The notes below the pieces were generated by a model. It was given only the letters and a program-made list of their open reading frames with translations. It was not told where the DNA came from and ran no database searches. Shown piece by piece: positions 8,177 through 16,659 of a DNA stretch of 64,000 bases. This DNA is from JBCCCJ01 sp039029315 (lineage in GTDB: Bacteria; Bacteroidota; Bacteroidia; J057). Each line of letters begins with the position of its first letter. The first letter of the stretch is position 1. The stretch spans positions 23,601 to 87,600 of the forward strand of contig JBCCGK010000043.1 in the NCBI GenBank assembly GCA_039029315.1, read 5' to 3'. Both the position numbers and the translations under genes were made by a program.

Positions 8177-9031
8177 ATGAATAAACAAATCGAACATATC
8201 CATGGATATGCCAATATAGACGGACTTATCCCCGGAATCAGGGGTCAACGCGCCTTTCCTACCGCAGCATTTCGCGAATCAGATCCCTTTGTGATGTTGG
8301 ATCATATAGGTCCTGAGACAGTAGGCAAGGCGTACTTTCTTGATGGGAGCGAACATGCGCATCCACACCGCGGCTTCGAAACACTAACCTTCATGTTCGA
8401 AGGCATCATGGATCACAAAGATTCTCTGGGAAATGAAGTTCGCTTGAATTCTGGTTCTGTTCAGCGCATGAATGCAGGTTCGGGCATCATTCACGGGGGC
8501 AATATGGGAGCAGATCCCAAGACCGGCCGATTCCACGAACTTCAATTGTGGATCAACAATCCTGCTGCTGAAAAGATGTCCCAACCTGATATCCACAATG
8601 TCAGCGATGATGACATTCCCAGAATCGAAACAGAGGGACTCTACCTACGGGTCATCAGCGGACATCTCAATGGCATTCAAGGACCGATACAAACCAAGGC
8701 TCACACTCAAATTGCTCATATGGTCTCAACAGATGCGGCCGAACTCAGCATTCAAGGATTTGCCAGGAATCACACAACAATGCTCTATGTCTTGGAAGGA
8801 GAAGTCATGGTGAATGAACAACAATTGCGCACATTCCAGCTGGCCACCCTCACCTCTGAAGGAGATGCCATTCACATAAGTTCAGCTGGCGCAAGTCAAC
8901 TCCTTCTTCTCTCTGGCAAGCCATTGAAAGAAACCGTCGTCCTCGGCGGGCCCTTTGTCATGAACAGTCGAGAAGAGATCCGCCAGGCACACAAGGATTA
9001 TCAAATGGGACTTTTTGGAACCATCAACTAA
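8177..9031 (+). CDS. Pirin family protein (second)
   Basis: 284 residues with canonical pirin motifs: FPTAAFRESDPFVMLDHIGP, then AHPHRGFETLTFMFEG (metal ligands H-x-H), and MNAGSGIIHGGNM in place of the usual HSE. The C-terminal cupin ends with PFVMNSREEIRQAHKDY, the conserved pirin tail. Probably a metal-dependent dioxygenase-like protein acting in the same electrophile or flavonoid response as the neighbouring reductase. It starts 5 bases after a repeated operator motif and is followed by the barrel protein gene 5 bases later. Confidence 0.9.
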   Translation: MNKQIEHIHGYANIDGLIPGIRGQRAFPTAAFRESDPFVMLDHIGPETVGKAYFLDGSEHAHPHRGFETLTFMFEGIMDHKDSLGNEVRLNSGSVQRMNAGSGIIHGGNMGADPKTGRFHELQLWINNPAAEKMSQPDIHNVSDDDIPRIETEGLYLRVISGHLNGIQGPIQTKAHTQIAHMVSTDAAELSIQGFARNHTTMLYVLEGEVMVNEQQLRTFQLATLTSEGDAIHISSAGASQLLLLSGKPLKETVVLGGPFVMNSREEIRQAHKDYQMGLFGTIN

Positions 9032-9036
9032 GGAAA

Positions 9037-9786
9037 ATGAAACAGATATACATGCTATCATTGCTGCTCAGTATTTGTAGCAGCTCTCTCCTGGCTCAGA
9101 CATCCAGCCAACCTACGGGTCTTCAACTGAAAGGAGAATGGGGACTCAGAGGCCGATGGCAGACAGGCAATCTCAGTCAGATTGGGATCAATCCATATGG
9201 ACGTCTGACACTTATGCACCCCACATATCGAAGCGAATGGCAAGTCAGCTATCAATACATGAATGTCTCAGGCTTCACAGTTATCAGTGATTTATGGGCC
9301 AACGGATTTCATGCCATCAGTCCCCAGAAGAGACTCCATCCCCTCCTGGCTATCTATACTGGATTTGCGAAGTCATACAAGATTACAGAATCTTTGGTGA
9401 CGGGTGCAGGTGCTGAACTGAATCTCTATCAACAATCTCCCATGAATTTTGTCCGAGCACATCTGTTTGGCGGATATATGCATGTCCAATTCGAACAAGA
9501 ATCTCCACATACAGCCCTGGCAGTCGGTACAGGGATACGATCAGCCTTTCCATTGGGGAAAAGAATACAGCTTCTCTGGGATTTCGATACCTATCACTCG
9601 ACCAAAGAGACAGCATTTTGGGGGGCCAACAATCGACTTGTTCTTCTTTACCCTCTTTTCAAGGGACTTTCCCTCAACCTGAGTCATACCATCATTTTCA
9701 ACAACAAGACCTTTCCTGATCTCAAAAAGACCAACAGTTTGATGCAATTCGGCATCCAGATCACTCATTTTTCATCTAAATCTTAA
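9037..9786 (+). CDS. Outer-membrane beta-barrel protein, DUF481/DUF2490-like
   Basis: 249 residues with a signal peptide (cleavage after SSSLLAQ). The mature protein is a run of amphipathic strands (LKGEWGLRGRWQTGNLSQIG, YRSEWQVSYQYMNVSG, NRLVLLYPLFKGLSLNLSH) ending in a strand before the C-terminus, as expected for a barrel. The opening resembles DUF481-type outer-membrane proteins, but I cannot settle the family by eye. It follows the second pirin by 5 bases and so probably belongs to the MarR-controlled unit, perhaps as a channel. Confidence 0.6.
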   Translation: MKQIYMLSLLLSICSSSLLAQTSSQPTGLQLKGEWGLRGRWQTGNLSQIGINPYGRLTLMHPTYRSEWQVSYQYMNVSGFTVISDLWANGFHAISPQKRLHPLLAIYTGFAKSYKITESLVTGAGAELNLYQQSPMNFVRAHLFGGYMHVQFEQESPHTALAVGTGIRSAFPLGKRIQLLWDFDTYHSTKETAFWGANNRLVLLYPLFKGLSLNLSHTIIFNNKTFPDLKKTNSLMQFGIQITHFSSKS

Positions 9787-9796
9787 TCAAGCAATA

Positions 9797-10549
9797 ATGA
9801 CAAATTTTAACAAATTACTCATCCCAGGCATTCTTTTGATTGCCATGATTGGCTTTGCATTCACTTTACCGACAGAGCCAGAAGCCTCCAAAAAGACTGA
9901 CATCGGCGAACAATTCATTGCCAAAGATCCCAAAACTGACAATCTTCTCACCTCTGAGAATACAGTATTGTTGGTCATAGATTGGCAAGAGGAGATGCTG
10001 GGAATGGTCAGAAACATGGACAAAGAGTTATTGACCAATAACATTCAGGCCATGATCAAGACGGCCAACGTATTTGGCATTCCGGTGATTGAGTCTACAA
10101 TTGGCGTAGACCTTGGCGCCAACCAACCGACCGTTCCTGCGATCAAGAAGGTCATTGAGGAGGAGGTAAACAATATTGACAGAATCTCCCTGAATGCCTG
10201 GCAAAATCAGGCAGTGGTGGATGCCGTGAAAAAGAGTGGACGAAAAAAGATCCTGATGACTGGACTCTGGACTTCCGGCTGTCCAACCTATACAACACTG
10301 GATGCTCTTCAGGATGGCTATGAGGTCTATGTCCTCTCAGACGTGATGGGAGATGCAACAACAGATGCACACAACCGAGCGATTGATCGCATGGTGCAGG
10401 CAGGAGCGATTCCCTTTACCTGGGAGGGGGCAGGGGCAGAAATTCTCCGTGCATACACCAACCCCAAGGCCATGAAGGACGAAAAGATTGAGGGCGGTTT
10501 CGTTGGCATCATGAAGGAACACTTCTATCCTTTTGCTGGAAAATACTAG
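9797..10549 (+). CDS. Isochorismatase-family cysteine hydrolase, exported
   Basis: 250 residues. An N-terminal hydrophobic segment (LLIPGILLIAMIGFAFTL) should export or anchor it, which is unusual for the family. The catalytic set is recognisable: Asp in NTVLLVIDWQEEM, Lys in SGRKKILMTGLWTSGCP, and the nucleophile Cys in TSGCPTYTTL, with the conserved non-proline cis-like loop before it. Family members hydrolyse isochorismate, nicotinamide or related amides, and the substrate here is not evident. It follows the barrel gene by 10 bases and ends before a strong hairpin, so it likely closes the MarR/pirin operon. Confidence 0.87.
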   Translation: MTNFNKLLIPGILLIAMIGFAFTLPTEPEASKKTDIGEQFIAKDPKTDNLLTSENTVLLVIDWQEEMLGMVRNMDKELLTNNIQAMIKTANVFGIPVIESTIGVDLGANQPTVPAIKKVIEEEVNNIDRISLNAWQNQAVVDAVKKSGRKKILMTGLWTSGCPTYTTLDALQDGYEVYVLSDVMGDATTDAHNRAIDRMVQAGAIPFTWEGAGAEILRAYTNPKAMKDEKIEGGFVGIMKEHFYPFAGKY

Positions 10550-10570
10550 GGGAAAAACGCTATCAAAAGT

Positions 10571-10597
10571 CTGGAGGTGAAGGGGATTCACCTCCAG
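10571..10597 (+). terminator. Strong perfect hairpin after isochorismatase gene
   Basis: An 11-bp perfect stem CTGGAGGTGAA / TTCACCTCCAG with a 5-base loop (GGGGA) lies 22 bases after the stop codon. It has no T-tract, as is common for Bacteroidota 3' hairpins. Probably a terminator or mRNA 3'-end stabiliser. Confidence 0.6.
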
Positions 10598-10681
10598 GCA
10601 ATCCCCTTTCCGCTGGATGAATGCCAGGATCTGCATAGTCCAGGCAGAATTTCTGTGTATTTTTCATCAAAAGATACACCT

Positions 10682-11095
10682 ATGTGGACCTGCCCAAACT
10701 GTCAGCGATCGTTTCGCAATACTAACCAACAACACACTTGCAAGTTGGTTGATAAGGAACAATTCTTTCTGCGCCGCCCAGCGCATTTCCGGGATTTGTA
10801 CGAACAAATCAAGGAACATATTTCAGACTGGGGGGAATTTCGGGAAGAAGCAGTGGAACCAGATGTCATTTTTTTCAAAACAAAAAGCACCTTTCTCGCT
10901 ATCAAGGTGAAAAAGAAATGGTTGGACATTGAATTTTTTCTGGATCATCTGGAAGACATTCATCCGGTCAAAAAACATCTTCAAACTTCCAAGCGTCGAT
11001 TTGCACATCTGGTCTCCATCGACAGTCAGGAAGATATCAATCAACAACTTCTGGCCTGGATCAAGGCATCCTATGACTTGATCTCTGCCGCATAA
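10682..11095 (+). CDS. DUF5655 domain protein with zinc-ribbon-like start
   Basis: 137 residues from the ATG at 10682. That start is preferred over an upstream in-frame codon because the family begins MWTCP. The first 20 residues hold a Cys-x2-Cys and a later His-x-Cys (TCPNCQRSF ... QQHTCK), a likely zinc knuckle. A DUF5655-type domain follows (PDVIFFKTKSTFLAIKVKKK, then WLDIEFFLDH). DUF5655 is often found as a DNA/protein-binding or nuclease-related tail in Bacteroidota. No function is established. The next gene (MATE) starts 15 bases downstream. Confidence 0.75.
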   Translation: MWTCPNCQRSFRNTNQQHTCKLVDKEQFFLRRPAHFRDLYEQIKEHISDWGEFREEAVEPDVIFFKTKSTFLAIKVKKKWLDIEFFLDHLEDIHPVKKHLQTSKRRFAHLVSIDSQEDINQQLLAWIKASYDLISAA

Positions 11096-11110
11096 ACAAG
11101 ATCAACTGTC

Positions 11111-12511
11111 ATGAGCAATATTCTCAAAGACGATCCCAACAAGGCCCTGATTTCGATGAGTCTCCCTATCAGTATCGGGATGCTATCTACTTTTTTGTTT
11201 CAGGTCATTGATACCTATTTCGTGGGTCAACTTGGACCAGAATCCCTCGCAGCATTAAGCTTCTCCTCCACTGTATATTTTATGATGGTTGGCCTGTTCA
11301 TCGGTTTGTCCGTAGGCGTTTCTGTGATCATTGGACAAGCAACAGGTGCATCAGATATCAAGAAGGTTCGCCATACGACCTGGATCGCGGCACTATTGTG
11401 CCTTGTCCTTACGAGTTTGCTCTCTTTTCTGGGGATCTTCTTTATCGATCCAATTTTTGATCTAATGGGTGCAGACGCAGCGGTGATTCCCTTAATCCGG
11501 GAATATATGATCCCCTTGTTGAGCGGTATTCCATTGCTGACAACGGGTATCCTGATAGGGGGAGTATTGCGAGCTACAGGCAACATTACCAAGCCAGAAG
11601 TCCTGATGGCAATCGCAGGCGTGATCAATCTATTTTTTGATTATGTATTGATTTTTGGAAAATGGGGATTTCCCGAATTGGGCATACAAGGAGCTGCCTA
11701 TGCGACAGTGCTCTCATGGGTGTTCGTCATATTGGGGATGGTGATTCTACTGATTCGAGACCAACTGCTTCGACCATTTTCCCGCTCAGACAGATCCAAC
11801 CAACAGATCATTCAAGAAATCTTTCAATTAGGAGGTCCAAGTATTCTGACTCAGATCATTGGCCCGTTTACCCTTATGTATCTGACCTTTCTGTTGGCTC
11901 GGGAATCTTCTTTGGCAGTTGCTGCTTTTGGGGTTGCTGGCAGAATCGAGACCCTGCTGATGATTGGAATTTTGGGAATCAGCACGGCCATAACACCATT
12001 TATCGCTCAAAATTCAGGAGCCAAACAAACAGATCGAATCGATCAAGCTATCGCCTTTGGGGGAAAAGCCTCTACCTATCTGGGACTATTGGTTGCAGCC
12101 TTGATGTTCCTCCTCATCAAGCCCATTGCTGCCTTGTTCAGTGACCATCCCGAGGTGATCCAACATACAGCTAATTACTTCTACATTGTCAGCCTCTCCT
12201 ATGTGTCCTACGGCTTGTATTTGATCACCACCTCTATTCTGAACGGACTGCAGTTGCCAGTCAATTCCATGAAGATTAGCCTGGTAAAATCTCTGGCTTT
12301 TACCCTGCCACTTACCCTCATTGGCGCCTATTGGGGAGTGACTGGAATTTTCATTGGCCTCTCCCTTAGCAACGTACTTGCTGGCATCTATGCTGGTTGG
12401 GAAATGAGGAAGGAATTTGTTCGATCCGACTCTTCCCTGAAGAATGTATCTGTCTGGAAGGAATATCAACAGGATATCTATCGTGTGTTTGGGAAGAAAA
12501 GGTCCAGCTAA
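11111..12511 (+). CDS. MATE family efflux transporter
   Basis: 466 residues, about 12 transmembrane segments in two homologous halves. The first half begins PNKALISMSLPISIGMLSTF with VIDTYFVGQLGPESLAALSF, and the second with LGGPSILTQIIGPFTLMYLT. Both are typical of the NorM/DinF superfamily. It exports cationic or amphipathic compounds in exchange for Na+ or H+. The gene converges with a MarR regulator gene 17 bases beyond its stop, and that regulator is a reasonable candidate to control it. Confidence 0.92.
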   Translation: MSNILKDDPNKALISMSLPISIGMLSTFLFQVIDTYFVGQLGPESLAALSFSSTVYFMMVGLFIGLSVGVSVIIGQATGASDIKKVRHTTWIAALLCLVLTSLLSFLGIFFIDPIFDLMGADAAVIPLIREYMIPLLSGIPLLTTGILIGGVLRATGNITKPEVLMAIAGVINLFFDYVLIFGKWGFPELGIQGAAYATVLSWVFVILGMVILLIRDQLLRPFSRSDRSNQQIIQEIFQLGGPSILTQIIGPFTLMYLTFLLARESSLAVAAFGVAGRIETLLMIGILGISTAITPFIAQNSGAKQTDRIDQAIAFGGKASTYLGLLVAALMFLLIKPIAALFSDHPEVIQHTANYFYIVSLSYVSYGLYLITTSILNGLQLPVNSMKISLVKSLAFTLPLTLIGAYWGVTGIFIGLSLSNVLAGIYAGWEMRKEFVRSDSSLKNVSVWKEYQQDIYRVFGKKRSS

Positions 12512-12528
12512 AATGCCTACCGGCCCCT

Positions 12529-13188
12529 TTACAAATCTGTAGTACTCTCTGCAAGTCCTTCTGTGATGGCTTGCAAGCTGTTCAGATGTTTGTTGTGATA
12601 CAAACGCTGATGAAATCGGTCCAAATGTTCCAACATGGTCAGTAACTCCATTTTGTCCTCTGTAGACAAGTCACCTGTGATGATGTTGGCCACATGTCGC
12701 ATTTCCCCAAACAACTGAAGCAATTCCTTTCGTCCCTTGTCTGTTAATCTGACTCGCTTGGAACGACGATCATCCGGATCGTTTAGCTCATCAATTAACC
12801 CATGTTTGAGTAATCGATTGATGATCCCAATCCCTGTGGGAAACTCCATCAGGCTGATAGACAAAATTTCTGCCTTTTTTCGGCTGTCATGATCGAACAA
12901 ACTGACCAATAGTACAAAATCGTCTACGCTTGTCAATACAGAATCTCGCAAAGCCATTTTGGCGTAATGCTTGGCATATTTTGACATTCGAATCAAGCTC
13001 CCGCTGATATAGGACTCGATGGACTGCTGATGTTCTTCAGGCACATGTTTGTTTCGGTGCCCCAAAAACACTCTTTTGTTTAACCAAAGGGTAAAAGAAC
13101 CTATATCCATTTGCTCCCCACCAACTTCTTGCTCGTAGGACTCAATATAAGGCAAAAGACTTTCTATGAAACGATATGGATGACGCAT
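12529..13188 (-). CDS. MarR-family transcriptional regulator (long form)
   Basis: 219 residues, longer than usual because of an N-terminal extension of about 65 residues (MRHPYRFIESLLPYIESY...). The winged helix is at about residues 95-165: VLLVSLFDHDSRKKAEILSI, then FPTGIGIINRLLKHGLID and DPDDRRSKRVRLTDKGRKEL, which is the classic DxRxxR wing. A 10-bp inverted repeat lies directly upstream in its promoter. It is convergent with the MATE exporter gene. The ligand is unknown. Confidence 0.85.
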   Translation of the reverse strand: MRHPYRFIESLLPYIESYEQEVGGEQMDIGSFTLWLNKRVFLGHRNKHVPEEHQQSIESYISGSLIRMSKYAKHYAKMALRDSVLTSVDDFVLLVSLFDHDSRKKAEILSISLMEFPTGIGIINRLLKHGLIDELNDPDDRRSKRVRLTDKGRKELLQLFGEMRHVANIITGDLSTEDKMELLTMLEHLDRFHQRLYHNKHLNSLQAITEGLAESTTDL

Positions 13189-13195
13189 GGGGCTA

Positions 13196-13232
13196 CAAAT
13201 ATATAACTTCTTTGTTTAACAAAAACAAAGAA
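13196..13232 (-). promoter_or_regulatory. Promoter and inverted repeat before the long MarR gene
   Basis: On the minus strand TATATTTG (13203-13196) is a perfect -7 box with TTTG (13229-13226) 22 bases upstream. A perfect 10-bp inverted repeat TTCTTTGTTT-N5-AAACAAAGAA (13208-13232) covers the -33 element and spacer, a good place for autorepression. The start site would fall within a few bases of the ATG at 13188, giving a nearly leaderless mRNA. Confidence 0.6.
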
Positions 13233-13311
13233 AAAGTATACAATAATAGCAATTGTGCTAAAAAGCTATAAAACAATAGTTTTTCTCATTTCTTTTCCTA
13301 ATTTGGCAGTG

Positions 13312-13337
13312 CTTAACAATTCTGCATGATTGTTAAG
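13312..13337. promoter_or_regulatory. Perfect 9-bp inverted repeat, possible operator
   Basis: CTTAACAAT-N8-ATTGTTAAG is a perfect dyad 80 bases before the orphan gene at 13418 and about 125 bases from the divergent MarR start. It has no T-tract and lies between divergent genes, so an operator is more likely than a terminator. Confidence 0.4.
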
Positions 13338-13417
13338 GATATGAAATCATCAACCCATCCATTTGATGTATTCATTTTCATCGAAAATAGCCTGTTTGGA
13401 TTTAATATCTGGTTGAT

Positions 13418-13906
13418 ATGCAAGAAATGGTCCCTGTTTCTACCCCCATCATTATTGAGATTGACAAAAGCTACCCTCAGGTATCGGTATTGTCCTTATT
13501 CAATATGTCTTTGGTCGAATTCTTGGCTTTCTTCTCGAATGAGACATTTATTCAAGAGATTCGGGTACAATCTCAATCCATAAGAGGGAACATTGAGGAA
13601 GAGGTCTACTCAAAGGTGAATATCTTTGAAGCCCAGAGAATTGTTCGCAAAACATCTCGAAAAGGCATCAGTATTGACCTGGAACTGGCCAATTCGAAGC
13701 GGATAGATTCCAACTTCAACGATGAGATTTTCTATACCTTCCCTGCTCATGACCACCCACAGGACTTGATCCAGAGAATATTGACCAGTAGAGATTTAGA
13801 GGGAAAATACCTTATCCCGCTGGAAGATGGATCATTTTGCTATGAGGTAACAGAAGGTCAGCTCACCCGTTATGATTCGATCATGCGCTATCTGGAGCAG
13901 GAGTGA
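13418..13906 (+). CDS. Hypothetical protein, orphan
   Basis: 162 residues, no signal peptide and no transmembrane segment. Predicted alternation of strands and helices (PIIIEIDKSYPQVSVLSLF, MSLVEFLAFFSNETFIQEIR, IFEAQRIVRKTSRKGISIDL). It ends with an acidic helix (SIMRYLEQE). I do not recognise a family. It is divergent from a MarR gene, with two dyads in the intervening AT-rich region. Codon use looks like that of its neighbours. Confidence 0.55.
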   Translation: MQEMVPVSTPIIIEIDKSYPQVSVLSLFNMSLVEFLAFFSNETFIQEIRVQSQSIRGNIEEEVYSKVNIFEAQRIVRKTSRKGISIDLELANSKRIDSNFNDEIFYTFPAHDHPQDLIQRILTSRDLEGKYLIPLEDGSFCYEVTEGQLTRYDSIMRYLEQE

Positions 13907-14211
13907 GAGCCGCATTCTCATCGGAGAGCTCATCCGACACATTTCCAGTAGCCATGTCAAGTCAAAAATGCGAATTTTGGCGCTTTTGGCCGTCAGTTGC
14001 TATGAGAAATAGACAATGCTTCCCATTTTTACAGGAGAACTCATGGACTTGTTGACGCCATCTTTTGTGCCTCAATAAGGGATATTCTCTCTCTGAAGGC
14101 TCTCAATTTTCGATTCGGTGGATTGCTCTACTGGAAGATCAAGAAAATGAAGGCTCTTTATTTCCATGCACCATGTTCAATTGGTCTTTTCGTCATCCTA
14201 ACAACAATAAG
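13907..14211. other. Intergenic region before cupin gene
   Basis: About 305 bases. The frame of the cupin gene stays open upstream to 14065, but the residues there have no signal peptide or family character, so I treat it as non-coding. I see no hairpin with a T-tract and no exact promoter box. Confidence 0.35.
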
Positions 14212-14613
14212 ATGGACAATTCATCTCTGTTTCTCTGCATTCTCTTCCTCCTATTCAGCTCTTTTTGCTTCGCACAGGAGAGTGAGCCTACTGAAGATCC
14301 AGCACTTGCTCACTTCGAACTTGATTCTCTTGTCGCCCAACTGGAACCTACAGGCCGTCCCTGGTTGCCATTTATGAAGGGAAACAATGTACTGACAGGA
14401 TTGTATATACTCAAGGCAGGTGCTGAAGATGGACAACGGCCCCATGACACAGACGAAGTCTACTATGTTGCCACTGGCAAGGGAAAGTTTGTGGCCGGGG
14501 GGGAAGAAGTAAGTATTCAGGCGGGCAGCATCCTGTTTGTTAAGGCAGAGGTCGAGCACAAGTTTTTTGACATAACAGAAGATCTTGTGCTTGTTGTCTT
14601 TTTTGATCAGTAA
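14212..14613 (+). CDS. Secreted single-domain cupin protein
   Basis: 133 residues from the ATG at 14212, chosen because it gives a clean signal peptide (FLCILFLLFSSFCFAQ). A single cupin_2 barrel follows. Motif 1 is diverged around DGQRPHDTDEVYYVATGKG (one His, two Asp and a Glu), and motif 2 is AGSILFVKAEVEHKFFDI with the conserved His. This set could still bind a divalent metal. The function is unknown. A terminator-like hairpin follows. Confidence 0.75.
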   Translation: MDNSSLFLCILFLLFSSFCFAQESEPTEDPALAHFELDSLVAQLEPTGRPWLPFMKGNNVLTGLYILKAGAEDGQRPHDTDEVYYVATGKGKFVAGGEEVSIQAGSILFVKAEVEHKFFDITEDLVLVVFFDQ

Positions 14614-14651
14614 CAGACAATTCCCAGCGATCGAAGGAAGGAAAGAGGGGT

Positions 14652-14676
14652 CAATTTTTTCGAAATTGCTTTTTTC
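14652..14676 (+). terminator. Intrinsic terminator after cupin gene
   Basis: Stem CAATTT / AAATTG with a 5-base loop, followed by CTTTTTTC. It is a weak AU-rich stem but has a proper T-tract, and lies 38 bases after the cupin stop. Confidence 0.5.
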
Positions 14677-14720
14677 GTTTTACTTTTCCCTCCAAATCAC
14701 GGATTAACGACCTTACTACT

Positions 14721-16187
14721 TTGCCACGCAACAAACTGATCGGCCTCCTTCTCGGACCAATCTTGTTTCTACTTGTCTGGGTTTTCTTTCAAGCGGAAGG
14801 ATTTTCTACCGAAGCCAGAGCTGTCCTTGGCATTACTTGCTGGATTGCCTGCTGGTGGGTATCAGAAGCTGTTCCTATTCCGATTACCTCATTGCTTCCA
14901 TTGAGTCTCTTTCCGATTATGGGAGTGATGTCTATCAAGGCGGTTGCTCAGCCATATATCAGTCCGATCATTTTTTTGTTCATCGGAGGCTTTATCCTGG
15001 CTCTGGCACTCGAAAAATGGAATCTGCATCGCCGGATTGCTTTAAGCATTATTCTCAGAGTTGGCACCCGAAGCAGGCTGATCGTGTTGGGATTCATGTT
15101 GGCCACTGCCCTATTGTCCATGTGGATCTCCAATACAGCAACCACCATGATGATGGTTCCCATTGCGATGGCCATCGTTTTTCAGTTGGAGCTTATGCAG
15201 GGAAAAGGAAGCGGGAAGGATGAGTCAGGCAAATTGGGGAAAGTTTTGGTGATGGCCATTGCCTTTTCTGCTTCCATTGGTGGACTGGGGACGCTGGTAG
15301 GTACACCGACCACCCTCATCATGGTGGGGTATATAGAGGAGGTCTACCATCAAAGTCTGGATTTTGCTAACTGGATGATGTATGGCATCCCATTGGTTGT
15401 GATCCTGATTCCGATTGTTTGGCTACATCTGACAAGGATTGTATTTCCTCTTTCTGATGTGGAGATTGAAGGAGGAAAAGCCGAAATACAACGCCAATTG
15501 GATGAACTGGGCCCGATGAGTCGAGAGGAAAAATGGGTATTGGGAGTATTTGGGATGGTGGCTATCGCCTGGATTTTTAGGTCGTATCTCCTGGCTCCTC
15601 TTATTCCGGGCATCCATGACACCATCATCGCGCTGGTCGGTGCTACGCTTCTGTTCATCATTCCTGAACGAACACCTGGCAAAACCCTCATGGATTGGGA
15701 GACCGCCAGCAGACTTCCCTGGGGGATTCTGCTTCTTTTTGGAGGAGCCTTTGCAGTAGCAGCAGGATTTGAATCTTCGGGTCTTGTGAGTTGGATTGCA
15801 GGGAAACTTGGGCAGCTCGAAGCGCTTGGCTTACTCCTCATTATGTTGATCATTGTGGCCTTTGTTAATTATCTGACTGAAATCGTTCAGAATATGGCTA
15901 CCTGCACCCTGATGCTCCCTGTCCTGGCTGCCCTTGCCCCAGCGTTGGATGTGCATCCGTATATCTTGATGGTGCCCATGTGTGTGGCTTCCTCTTGTGC
16001 CTTCATGCTTCCCTTTGCGACAGCTCCCAATGCGATAGCGTTTGGCTCGGGCTATTTGGAAATGAAAGATATGATCCGAGCTGGGTTCTGGTTGAATTTT
16101 ATTTCGGTGATCATCATCGTCTTTTACAGCTACCTGGCCCTGGGAGAGCTATGGGATCTGCAAATCAGTCCACATCCAGGCTGGTGA
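14721..16187 (+). CDS. SLC13/DASS family anion:sodium symporter
   Basis: 488 residues starting at TTG 14721; no nearer in-frame ATG fits the family's N-terminus. About 11-12 membrane helices. Family signatures include WWVSEAVPIPITSLLPL, SPIIFLFIGGFILALALEKW, WISNTATTMMMVPIAMAI (first SNT sodium/carboxylate site) and TEIVQNMATCTLMLPVLAAL (second site, where the SNT is replaced by VQNMAT). It imports dicarboxylates, sulfate or similar anions with Na+. The altered second motif makes the substrate uncertain. Confidence 0.9.
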   Translation: MPRNKLIGLLLGPILFLLVWVFFQAEGFSTEARAVLGITCWIACWWVSEAVPIPITSLLPLSLFPIMGVMSIKAVAQPYISPIIFLFIGGFILALALEKWNLHRRIALSIILRVGTRSRLIVLGFMLATALLSMWISNTATTMMMVPIAMAIVFQLELMQGKGSGKDESGKLGKVLVMAIAFSASIGGLGTLVGTPTTLIMVGYIEEVYHQSLDFANWMMYGIPLVVILIPIVWLHLTRIVFPLSDVEIEGGKAEIQRQLDELGPMSREEKWVLGVFGMVAIAWIFRSYLLAPLIPGIHDTIIALVGATLLFIIPERTPGKTLMDWETASRLPWGILLLFGGAFAVAAGFESSGLVSWIAGKLGQLEALGLLLIMLIIVAFVNYLTEIVQNMATCTLMLPVLAALAPALDVHPYILMVPMCVASSCAFMLPFATAPNAIAFGSGYLEMKDMIRAGFWLNFISVIIIVFYSYLALGELWDLQISPHPGW

Positions 16188-16230
16188 TTCCCTTTCAAAT
16201 GCCTATCTTTGTCCTCCAAATTGAGTGAGT

Positions 16231-16659
16231 ATGGACCATAGACCAATAGCTGACATAGAGGCTGAAATCATTGAGGACTTTTCTGTCGTGGATGACTGGA
16301 TGGATCGCTACGAAATTTTGATAGATATCGGCAATGAGTTGAGTCCATTCCCTGAAGAACATCGGCTTGAGGAAAATCTTGTCAGGGGATGCCAATCTCG
16401 GGTTTGGCTGGTCGCGGAGATGAGAGACAATCTTGTGCATTTTCAGGCGGATAGTGACTCAAGCATCACCAAAGGATTGATTTCCTTGCTTGTAAAGGTG
16501 TTGTCTGACCACAGTCCACAAGAGATTTTGTCAGCAGAACTGGATTTCATCGACAGGATTGGCGTACGTCAGCATTTGTCCCCCAATCGATCCAATGGAC
16601 TGAGCGCCATGCTCAAACAGATGAAGTTATACGCGCTCGCTTTTGGTAGCAAGAAGTGA
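16231..16659 (+). CDS. sufE: SufE family Fe-S cluster assembly protein
   Basis: 142 residues from the ATG at 16231 (an in-frame GTG two codons earlier is possible). Matches SufE throughout: EDFSVVDDWMDRYEILIDIG, then LVRGCQSRVWLVAEM, which carries the conserved Cys that accepts persulfide from the cysteine desulfurase SufS. RSNGLSAMLKQMKLYA is the family's C-terminus. No other suf gene is in the window. It converges with the serine hydrolase gene with no gap. Confidence 0.93.
   Translation: MDHRPIADIEAEIIEDFSVVDDWMDRYEILIDIGNELSPFPEEHRLEENLVRGCQSRVWLVAEMRDNLVHFQADSDSSITKGLISLLVKVLSDHSPQEILSAELDFIDRIGVRQHLSPNRSNGLSAMLKQMKLYALAFGSKK

Noticed and set aside
11227..11628. A 133-codon minus-strand frame inside the MATE gene
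   Set aside because: Shadow frame of a strongly recognised transporter.
14065..14211. N-terminal extension of the cupin frame
   Set aside because: The added 49 residues are not signal-like or conserved in character; the ATG at 14212 gives a normal signal peptide.
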